Shown here: piece after piece, positions 6,944 through 12,918 of the stretch
Layout of the letters: each line of letters begins with the position of its first letter
Numbering within the stretch: the first letter of the stretch is position 1
DNA from: Candidatus Zixiibacteriota bacterium
GTDB lineage: Bacteria > Zixibacteria > MSB-5A5 > SM1-73
Assembly: GCA_020341875.1 (NCBI GenBank)
Contig: CP070839.1
Coordinates: forward strand, 624,391 to 637,308
Direction: 5' to 3'
Length of the DNA stretch: 12,918 bases
Made by a program: the position numbers and the translations under genes
The notes under the pieces: generated by a model
Databases searched by the model: none
Told to the model about the DNA's origin: nothing
What the model saw: only the letters and a program-made list of their open reading frames with translations

Positions 6944-9900
6944 CTAGGGACCGTAATAGCAGCCAATTGGCGCAGGTCCACCTTTGTAGAGGTAGACGAT
7001 CAGATAGACCAAATCTCCGATGTTAATCTCTCCGTCGCAGTTGGCATCACCGGATTGCAGCGGCTCAGGAGGAGGGTCGAATCTGAAGAGGTAGTTTATC
7101 AGGTAGACTAAGTCCGCGATGTCATTCAAGTCGTCTCCGGTGGCGTCGCCGCACAGAAAATCGCATCCTGTTTCCCACGCTCCCATGAGCACCTGACAAT
7201 CGTTGTTTGCCGGGGCGCAGTAAGACTCAGTGTTGATGGAGAACCAATTCGCCGACATGTCACAGAAGAGCGGGCATTCGGAGATGTTGCCATTGATCCC
7301 GGTCTGGTCGCTGATGAAACCTCCGTAATCGTAACCTGAATTGCCGTAAACATCCGAGCAGGAGATGGAGCAGCTTGAGCTGGCGTGTACCCCATATATT
7401 CCGCCGCCGATATTGAAGGCGATGATGCTGTTTTCTATCACGGGGTTACAGTTCATTCCGCACCAGATCCCTCCGCCCTCGGAGGACCGGTTGCGCACGA
7501 TGGTGCAGTTGGTGATTGTCGGAGAAGCGAGATTGTCACACGCGATTCCGCCGCCGGTGCCGTCTTGCCCGGACACTCTGCTCGAAGAAACCGAGCAGTT
7601 GATGATCAGGGGACAGGAGTTGACACACAGGATTCCTGCCCCACGGTCTACCACTTCAGCGTTGATAATGCTGAACCCCTCCAGTCTTGAACCGGCGGTC
7701 TCGGAGCTGTGGAAATAGAAAGCCCTGTCATAGTCCTGGCAGTTTATGACAGTAGAGTCGGGCCCTTTCTCAGATTTAACCGTAATGGCCTTCCCCAAGA
7801 AGTCGATATTCCTGTTCCCGATCCCGAAATGGATGCCGGGAGCCACCAGTACGGTGTCACAATCCACGGCCACGTCGATGGCCTCCTGAATGGTCGGATA
7901 ATCGGCGGGGACACGAATGATTACGCAGCCGGTAATTAGGATCACTTCCACGCTGTGTTCCAACTGGTTTCTGGTGCCCATTTCTGTGGCGGTGATGACG
8001 AGTGGATAGGTCCCGCTCGGTGTGGTCGGGGCGACGGTTATAGTTAACGTGGAGGTGTCGGTAGGCACAAGCGCGGTTGGATCGAAGACACCTGATGCAT
8101 CTTGTGGAAGACCCGAGACGGTCAAACTACAGGTAGAGCTGAAGCCATACAGTGAAGTTAAGATTACCTGATAGTCGCCCACCTCCCCCTGCAAGACCTG
8201 CAACGTCTCGGGCGAGGCCTCGACGGTGAAGTCTGGTGGTGGAGTCACTACCAGAGCCACCTGGATACTGTGTTCAACCTGCGATTTGGTCAGCTCTGTG
8301 GCGGTTACAGTAAGGTAGTAAGTTCCCGTTGGCGTCGTTCTCTCCGTGTTGACGGACATGACAGAAGCACCCGTAGGGGTGACCGGATTGGCATCGAACC
8401 CAGCGGAGGCGTCTGCGGGAAGACCTGTCACGGTCAGGGTGCACGGTGACCCAAACCCGTACAGAGACGTCAGAGTCACATCGAAGTCGACAGAGAAGCT
8501 CGCCTGAACCTCCTGGCTGTCCGGATCCACCTCTATGGTGAAATCAGGCGGAGGAGTCACCACCAGAACCACCTGGGTGCTGTGCTCTACTTGTGCCTTG
8601 GTCAGTTCCGTGGCAGTAACAGTTACATAGTAGGTTCCCGGCGGCGTTCCCCTGGTGGTGTTGATGGTCATGACTGAGGTATCCGTCGGAGTCACTGGAT
8701 TGGGCAAGAAGCTGGCAGAAGCACCCGACGGAAGATCAGTGGCGGTCAGGTTGCACGGCGACGCAAATCCGTAGAGAGATGTCAGAATCACATCGAAGTC
8801 GACCGAGAAACTTGCTTGAACTTCCTGGCTGTCCGGTTCCACTTCTATGGTGAAATCAGGCGGCGGGGTCACCACCAGGATCACCTGAGTGCTGTGCTCG
8901 ACTTGCGCTTTGTTCAGTTCAGTGGCGGTGACGGTTAAATAATATGTGCCCGGCGGAGTAGCTCTGGTTGTGCTGACGGTCATGGTGGAGGTATCCGTCG
9001 GAGTTGCAGGATTCGGAACGAAACTACCGGACGCGCCCAGCGGAAGGCCGCTTACAGTCAAGGTGCAGGGGGAAGCGAAACCATACTGAGACGTCAGGAT
9101 CACGTCAAAGTCAACCGAGAAGCTGGCCTGAACCTCCTGGCTGTCGGGATCCGCTTCTATGGTGAAATCAGGCGGTGATGTCACCACTAAAACTACCTGG
9201 GTGCTGTGCTCCGCTTGTGCTTTGGCAAGCTCCGTGGCCGTTACGGTCAAGTAGTAGGTCCCCGGCGGCGTGTCCCGAGTCGTGGTTATGGTCATAACAG
9301 AAGTATCTGTCGGAGTAGCCGGGTTGGCTAGAAAACTGCCTGAGGCACCAAGCGGAAGACCGCTGACGGTCAACGTGCAGGGCGAGGCAAAACCATAGAG
9401 AGACGTCAGGATTACGTCGAAGTCGGCAGAGAAGCTCGCCTGAACCTCCTGGCTGTCCGGCTCCACCTCTATGGTGAAATCAGGTGGCGGGGTAACCCAC
9501 AGGGTGACGTCGGTGCTGTGCTCAACCGCCTTAGCTCCCACTATCTCTGTAGCCGTGATGGTCAACGAATAGAAGCCGGTATCCGCCGTATCGGACACAG
9601 TTATGTTTAAGTCGGCCGTGCCCGTGGGCACCAGCGTGGGAGGATCGAAGGTGCCGGAGACTCCGGTAGGAACGCCACTCACGGTCAATGTGCAGGGAGA
9701 GTTGAAACCCCAGAGAGATGTCAGAATAACCTCATAGCTTGCATCGCCCCCATACCAGACCTGCAGGGTTTCAGGCGAGGCCTCGATGGTGAAATCAGGC
9801 GGTGGAGTGACTATCAAGGTCACCTGGGTGCTGTGTTGAATCTGTCCCTTGACGAGCTCCGTCCCTCTTACGGTTAGCGTATACGTACCCGTGGGTGTGG

Positions 9901-11722
9901 TCTCGGGCACGGTAATAGTCAGTGTGGAGGTGTCCGTGGGGGTGACGGTGCCGGGATCAAACTGTCCTGACGCGAACAGAGGGAGACCAAACACGGTCAG
10001 AGTGCAGGGAGAGGAGAAACCATAGAGTGACGTCAGGATTACCTCATAACTGTCCTCTCCGCCTTGTGGCACCTGAAGCGTTTCAGGTGAGGCCTCGATG
10101 GTGAAATCAGGCGGCGGAGTGACCACCAGAGTTACCTGGGTGCTGTGCTGAATCTGTGCTTTGGTGAGCTCGGTAGCGGTCACCGTCAAGGTGTAGGTTC
10201 CGGATGGCGTTGTCCTCAAGGTTGTGATGTTCATAACAGACGTATCGGTTGGAGTTGCGGGATTGAGATCGAAGCTGGCAGAGGCATCCAGCGGAAGACC
10301 GCTCACAGTCAGGGTGCAGGGCAAGGAAAATCCATAGAGTGACGTCAGGATCACGTCGAAGTCGACCGAAAAACTGGCCTGGACATCCTGGCTGTCCGGT
10401 TCCACCCCTATGCTGAAATCAGGCGGGGGTGTTACTATCAAGACCACCTGAGTGCTGTGTTCCACCTGCCCCTTGGTCTGTTCAGTAGCGGTGATGGTCA
10501 CGTCGTAGGTACCAGGCGGCGTTGCTCTCGTCGTGCTGATAGACATGACGGAGGTATCAGTGGGAATAACCGGATTAGGATCGAAGCTGGCCAGGGCACC
10601 TGAGGGAAGACCGGCCACGGTCAAAGTACAGGAAGAGGCAAATCCGTAAAGAGAGGTCAGAATGACGTCGAAGTCGACGGAGTAGCTTGCCTGGACCTCC
10701 TGGGTATCCGGTTCTGCCTCCAAGTTGAAATCCGGCTCAACGATGGAGAAGTCCGCATCGCTGACGTCGAATGGATCCTCGTCGGCGGGATCGGAAACCC
10801 TGACCCGGCAGTTGTTGGATAGAGTCGACGGGACGATCCAGGCATAGGAGCCCGTATCCGGAGTGCTGGTCTCGATGGGGAGCCAACTGCCACCTGAGTT
10901 GGTTGAGTATTCGAGCTTCACGTTGCTTTTGCTGCCTTCATAATTCTCCGTAATCCAGGTGATCTGCTGGGTCGTTCCCACACCCCAGGTCTCCCCTCCG
11001 TTGGGCGAGAGCACCTGCATGCGCGGCGGACCTATCCAGAGACACTTGGGCAGGTCGTGCCTGGGAACGTAGGATCTTGCATCAGCCCGGGTGTAGAGCA
11101 ACTGGCCCGTAGGAGGCCAGTGTGCGGAATCGAGACAAATGTGCATGCTGTCCTCTATCACGTAGGTGAGGGTGAGAAGCAGAATCCTGTCTCCTTCCCA
11201 CCACCCCTGATCCTGTGTTCCGGTGGAGATTACGGAGACCCGTGCGTAAGCTTCGTCGGTGCTTACGTCCACTATGCGTGAATCCCAGTCTCGTCCTCCG
11301 AAGTCATCCGCCAGATGGGCCATGCGATTATGCAAAAGGGTATCGGTCGAGTCGGCCGGATTCACAATGTGCCGGAAAATGCTCCTGGTGCTGAAATCGG
11401 GATAAAGGTAAAGGGTGGAGTTGGTGTTCCAGTAGGCGCTCAGGCTGCAGAACGCAGACGGATTCGTCCGGGTCCAGCTCAGCGGAATGACAAAACCGGC
11501 AATGGAATCGACCGGGGCAGTCTGATCGTGAGTGACCAGAAGGGGAACCTGAATATGGAATGGTCCGGTGCCCGGAGTTCGTTCACAGTCAAAGCAGGTA
11601 ACGTGCAGGGTATCGCAGTTTCCATGGTCAACCGTGTCCTCGGGGCATTGAGCCCAGGATAGCCCGCACCAGATCAAGATTGAGAGCCCAAAGACCACCA
11701 GAGTTACCAAACCTCTTCTCAT
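6944..11722 (-). CDS. Large secreted modular protein: KNH-like domain, nine Ig-like repeats, beta-helix, C-terminal dockerin-like module
   Basis: 1592 residues. ATG at 11722 is preferred over GTG at 11725 because AAAGGAGG is 5 nt before the ATG and only 2 nt before the GTG. Residues 1-24 are a signal peptide ending LSWA, with cleavage before Gln25. Residues about 25-233 form an unassigned domain with Cys pairs and beta-rich pattern. Residues 234-330 hold SPNGGETWGVGTTQQITW and a YSTNSGGSW motif, as in Kre9/KNH-type Ig domains. Residues 331-1265 are nine tandem repeats of about 104 residues. Residues 1266-1523 start with VPADYPTIQEAIDVA and carry repeated GGGI and PTITNCTI/PVIENSII turns, a right-handed parallel beta-helix. 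Residues 1524-1592 are a dockerin-like pair of calcium loops (DATGDDLNDIAD, then the canonical DANCDGEINIGD). The protein should be exported and probably sits at or outside the cell surface, with an adhesive or structural role or in polymer binding. No catalytic motif is seen. A terminator follows. Confidence 0.9.
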   Translation of the reverse strand: MRRGLVTLVVFGLSILIWCGLSWAQCPEDTVDHGNCDTLHVTCFDCERTPGTGPFHIQVPLLVTHDQTAPVDSIAGFVIPLSWTRTNPSAFCSLSAYWNTNSTLYLYPDFSTRSIFRHIVNPADSTDTLLHNRMAHLADDFGGRDWDSRIVDVSTDEAYARVSVISTGTQDQGWWEGDRILLLTLTYVIEDSMHICLDSAHWPPTGQLLYTRADARSYVPRHDLPKCLWIGPPRMQVLSPNGGETWGVGTTQQITWITENYEGSKSNVKLEYSTNSGGSWLPIETSTPDTGSYAWIVPSTLSNNCRVRVSDPADEDPFDVSDADFSIVEPDFNLEAEPDTQEVQASYSVDFDVILTSLYGFASSCTLTVAGLPSGALASFDPNPVIPTDTSVMSISTTRATPPGTYDVTITATEQTKGQVEHSTQVVLIVTPPPDFSIGVEPDSQDVQASFSVDFDVILTSLYGFSLPCTLTVSGLPLDASASFDLNPATPTDTSVMNITTLRTTPSGTYTLTVTATELTKAQIQHSTQVTLVVTPPPDFTIEASPETLQVPQGGEDSYEVILTSLYGFSSPCTLTVFGLPLFASGQFDPGTVTPTDTSTLTITVPETTPTGTYTLTVRGTELVKGQIQHSTQVTLIVTPPPDFTIEASPETLQVWYGGDASYEVILTSLWGFNSPCTLTVSGVPTGVSGTFDPPTLVPTGTADLNITVSDTADTGFYSLTITATEIVGAKAVEHSTDVTLWVTPPPDFTIEVEPDSQEVQASFSADFDVILTSLYGFASPCTLTVSGLPLGASGSFLANPATPTDTSVMTITTTRDTPPGTYYLTVTATELAKAQAEHSTQVVLVVTSPPDFTIEADPDSQEVQASFSVDFDVILTSQYGFASPCTLTVSGLPLGASGSFVPNPATPTDTSTMTVSTTRATPPGTYYLTVTATELNKAQVEHSTQVILVVTPPPDFTIEVEPDSQEVQASFSVDFDVILTSLYGFASPCNLTATDLPSGASASFLPNPVTPTDTSVMTINTTRGTPPGTYYVTVTATELTKAQVEHSTQVVLVVTPPPDFTIEVDPDSQEVQASFSVDFDVTLTSLYGFGSPCTLTVTGLPADASAGFDANPVTPTGASVMSVNTERTTPTGTYYLTVTATELTKSQVEHSIQVALVVTPPPDFTVEASPETLQVLQGEVGDYQVILTSLYGFSSTCSLTVSGLPQDASGVFDPTALVPTDTSTLTITVAPTTPSGTYPLVITATEMGTRNQLEHSVEVILITGCVIIRVPADYPTIQEAIDVAVDCDTVLVAPGIHFGIGNRNIDFLGKAITVKSEKGPDSTVINCQDYDRAFYFHSSETAGSRLEGFSIINAEVVDRGAGILCVNSCPLIINCSVSSSRVSGQDGTGGGIACDNLASPTITNCTIVRNRSSEGGGIWCGMNCNPVIENSIIAFNIGGGIYGVHASSSCSISCSDVYGNSGYDYGGFISDQTGINGNISECPLFCDMSANWFSINTESYCAPANNDCQVLMGAWETGCDFLCGDATGDDLNDIADLVYLINYLFRFDPPPEPLQSGDANCDGEINIGDLVYLIVYLYKGGPAPIGCYYGP
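7928..10732 (-). repeat. Nine tandem coding repeats of 312 bp (one of 315 bp) in the large surface-protein gene
   Basis: Units in reading order begin at 10732, 10420, 10108, 9796 (315 bp), 9481, 9169, 8857, 8545 and 8233; the last is shorter and ends at 7928. Each begins DFTIE and ends near VVLVVTPPP, with a core ILTSLYGF..PCTLTVSGLP and a GTYxLTVTATE strand. At the DNA level the boundary around GGTGAAATCAGGCGG recurs at each unit start on the plus strand. Two sequence classes are seen (see findings). Units 5-8 look most alike. Confidence 0.95.
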
Positions 11723-11727
11723 CACTG

Positions 11728-11735
11728 CCTCCTTT
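11728..11735 (-). promoter_or_regulatory. Ribosome-binding site deciding the ATG start of the large surface-protein gene
   Basis: AAAGGAGG on the minus strand. It is 5 nt from ATG at 11722 but only 2 nt from an in-frame GTG at 11725, so the ATG is the better start. Confidence 0.7.
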
Positions 11736-11787
11736 GAGAAAGGTTTTTAGAGTTCCGTTTTGGCGATTGCCGCTCCAGATTTCAATG

Positions 11788-11818
11788 AGGGCCGGCAGCT
11801 TGCTGACAGGCCAGCCCT
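11788..11818 (-). promoter_or_regulatory. Strong stem-loop in the leader of the large surface-protein gene
   Basis: On the minus strand AGGGCTGGC (11818-11810) pairs with GCCGGCCCT (11796-11788): nine pairs including one G-U, with a 13-nt loop that can form a further AGC/GCT pairing. It ends 65 nt before the ATG and is not followed by a T-run, so it is not a simple terminator. It could stabilise the mRNA or control translation. Confidence 0.45.
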
Positions 11819-11921
11819 GAACTGCTGCCGCCACTAAGGGATTATTCTGACTTACACCGCCTGCGGACGGATGGTCAATACTACTCATTCGTCCCGGCGA
11901 CGACCTGTCTTTACTGCCGAG

Positions 11922-11981
11922 TCGAGAGACGAAGAAACACACCTCCTTGCCGCTAAACCCGGAGTTTTCACCTCTTCTCGA
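11922..11981 (-). promoter_or_regulatory. Nested hairpin element in the same leader, no known riboswitch class recognised
   Basis: On the minus strand TCGAGA (11981-11976) pairs with TCTCGA (11927-11922), enclosing a second stem CTCC (11964-11961) with GGAG (11946-11943). The inner loop contains GGGTTTAGCGG. I compared it by eye with cobalamin, cyclic-di-GMP and cyclic-di-AMP riboswitch cores and saw no convincing match. It may be a chance fold. Confidence 0.25.
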
Positions 11982-12099
11982 AAAATAGGGATTCCCTTCC
12001 TTTTACTATCCTTCGACAAACGATAAACTGCTCTGCTGCGCGTTGGTGCAACCTCTAAGGGGGAAGCATCTAAAACTTTAACAGGATTTTACACTTTCT

Positions 12100-12128
12100 A
12101 AGTTAACTCAAAACATCCCGGTTGTCAA
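12100..12128 (-). promoter_or_regulatory. Promoter-like site for the large surface-protein gene
   Basis: Minus strand: a perfect TTGACA at 12128-12123, exactly 17 nt, then TAACTT at 12105-12100 (TA and final T match the consensus). Predicted start near 12093, which implies a leader of about 370 nt. Confidence 0.45.
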
Positions 12129-12295
12129 GTGTTTTCTTCCAAAAATCCTATTCTGCATGACCAATTCCTGTCACCTCTTCCCAGCCTGTGCGAGCAATGC
12201 ACCTAAGGCAGGTTCAGATGGTGAAGGACATTAACGGGAAGCAGAGAGATGCGGCTCGGTTTGAGGCGTGCGGCATTGACTTCTCACCGGGTGGC

Positions 12296-12918
12296 CTACT
12301 CACATCCCGGTGGAGGTCCGGCCTTGAAGAGATAGTTGATCAGATGGACCACGTCACCTAAGTTCACCACCTGGTCACAATTACAATCTCCAGTCCAAAG
12401 AGGATCCGGGGCAGAGCCGTCCCTGTACAGAAAGCTTGTCAGGCAGACTACGTCGCCGACGTCGACCAAGCCATCTCCGTTGGCATCGCCTGCAACGTAG
12501 TAGGTATTGGTGAGGTTGAAAAGAATGGTTATATCATCCGTGTAATAGTTGGATGTAGCAAGATCGATGTCTCCGTCACCGTCCAAGTCTGCCCCTGTAA
12601 GCCAGCGGGGCGACCATCCGGTTCCGTAATCGAAAGGAGCCTGGCGCTCCAGATTCGCGCTGCCATCGTTTAAGAACACGGTGACGCTGTTGTCCTGAGA
12701 GGCCACCGCCAGATCCTTGTCTCCATCCCGGTCGAGGTCATCCGCAACTATCGACGATGGAGCAGTGGGCACAGGATGATCTCCAGCCCGGTAGAAGCTG
12801 GCGTCACCATTATTCAGGTAGACCCGAAGAATGTCGTAGGGCAGCAGGTGCCCGCAGTGCGCCACAGCCAAATCACAATCGCCGTCTCCGTCGAGATCGG
12901 CGCCCGCCAAGGTGACTG
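12296..12918 (-). CDS. Secreted FG-GAP/VCBS repeat protein with C-terminal dockerin-like module; N-terminus cut by window edge
   Basis: 206 residues are visible, ending in a TAG at 12298-12296; the frame is open to the right edge, so the true start is outside. A TTG at 12910 is not a credible start because coding sequence continues past it. Counting from the first visible residue, calcium-binding FG-GAP motifs occur at about 5-17 (GADLDGDGDCDLA), 59-70 (DDLDRDGDKDLA) and 108-120 (GADLDGDGDIDLA), spaced as successive beta-propeller blades. Residues about 142-206 are a dockerin-like pair of loops (DANGDGLVDVGD and DCNCDQVVNLGD; the second has Gln where Gly is usual), ending INYLFKAGPPPGCE. The same C-terminal style closes the next gene downstream. 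FG-GAP proteins of this kind are usually exported; the signal peptide is not in view. Role probably extracellular binding; no enzyme motif is seen. Confidence 0.9.
   Translation of the reverse strand, partial: VTLAGADLDGDGDCDLAVAHCGHLLPYDILRVYLNNGDASFYRAGDHPVPTAPSSIVADDLDRDGDKDLAVASQDNSVTVFLNDGSANLERQAPFDYGTGWSPRWLTGADLDGDGDIDLATSNYYTDDITILFNLTNTYYVAGDANGDGLVDVGDVVCLTSFLYRDGSAPDPLWTGDCNCDQVVNLGDVVHLINYLFKAGPPPGCE

Larger units (their letters stand above)
11723..12295. other. Intergenic gap with promoter and long structured leader
   Basis: 573 bases without a convincing gene. From right to left: 12295-12129 holds nothing recognisable and no clear terminator for the FG-GAP gene. A promoter-like site lies at 12128-12100. 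The predicted untranslated leader runs from about 12093 to 11723 and contains the hairpins listed separately. An open frame at 11942-11628 overlaps the real gene start and is judged spurious. Confidence 0.6.

Noticed and set aside
7928..10732. CRISPR or satellite-type array, suggested by regular 312-bp spacing
   Set aside because: The repeats are in one open frame, are a multiple of three, and encode Ig-like domains.
11628..11942. Minus-strand frame of 104 codons overlapping the start of the large surface protein
   Set aside because: Its GTG overlaps its only candidate ribosome-binding site, it runs through the hairpins and into the signal-peptide region in another frame, and the product looks random.
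11922..11981. A known riboswitch (cobalamin, cyclic-di-GMP or cyclic-di-AMP)
   Set aside because: Short stretches such as GGTGAAAACTCCGG are suggestive, but the required conserved cores are absent by eye and the downstream gene is not a typical target.
6944..12918. A cellulosome gene cluster, suggested by two dockerin-like tails
   Set aside because: There is no glycoside hydrolase, no carbohydrate-binding module and no scaffoldin in the window; dockerin-like tails are also common on non-cellulosomal surface proteins.

Overview
The window holds six protein genes, all read on the minus strand (right to left). The genes at both ends are cut by the window edge. I see no tRNA, rRNA, CRISPR array, insertion sequence, integrase or phage gene. 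The DNA is moderately GC-rich. Two neighbouring secreted proteins end in a dockerin-like double calcium-loop module of the form GDxNxDGxVNxGDxVxLIxYLFxxGPxP. Together with FG-GAP repeats, beta-helix sequence and a large flavin/iron-sulfur oxidoreductase with CCG domains, this suggests an uncultured FCB-group or deltaproteobacterium-like anaerobe, perhaps of Zixibacteria type. The lineage is an inference from protein style only.

Layout in transcription order, from the right edge leftward. (a) 12918-12296: the C-terminal part of a secreted FG-GAP/VCBS protein ending in a dockerin-like module. (b) 12295-11723: a gap with a promoter-like site (12128-12100), then a leader of about 370 nt with strong hairpins. 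(c) 11722-6944: a 1592-residue exported modular protein. It has a signal peptide, an unknown N-terminal domain, a Kre9/KNH-like Ig domain, nine tandem repeats of about 104 residues, a right-handed beta-helix domain and a dockerin-like end. A rho-independent terminator follows at 6923-6891. (d) 6723-6115: a WrbA-type NAD(P)H:quinone oxidoreductase with its own promoter-like site and a perfect 7-9-7 dyad just inside the predicted transcript. (e) 5848-2765: a 1027-residue fusion of a GlcD/D-lactate-dehydrogenase-like FAD domain, two 4Fe-4S motifs and two CCG (HdrD/GlpC/LutA-like) domains, ending in a methionine- and proline-rich tail. (f) 2728-1790: a DUF2156 (MprF C-terminal-like) protein 36 nt behind it, probably the same operon. 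(g) 1431-1: a likely lipoprotein S9 (prolyl-oligopeptidase family) peptidase, cut before its catalytic Ser, with a near-consensus promoter upstream.

The genes form three themes. One is cell-surface or extracellular modular proteins (right). The second is cytoplasmic redox enzymes, WrbA and the 2-hydroxyacid-dehydrogenase-like flavo-iron-sulfur protein, the latter paired with a DUF2156 protein (middle). The third is an envelope peptidase (left). I see no proof that the three are functionally linked. The most unusual items are the Met/Pro-rich tail of the flavo-iron-sulfur protein, the nine-repeat array with two alternating subclasses and one invariant Cys per repeat, the structured leader of the large surface-protein gene, and the operator-like dyad in front of wrbA. 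I did not find a clear multi-gene defence or mobile system.
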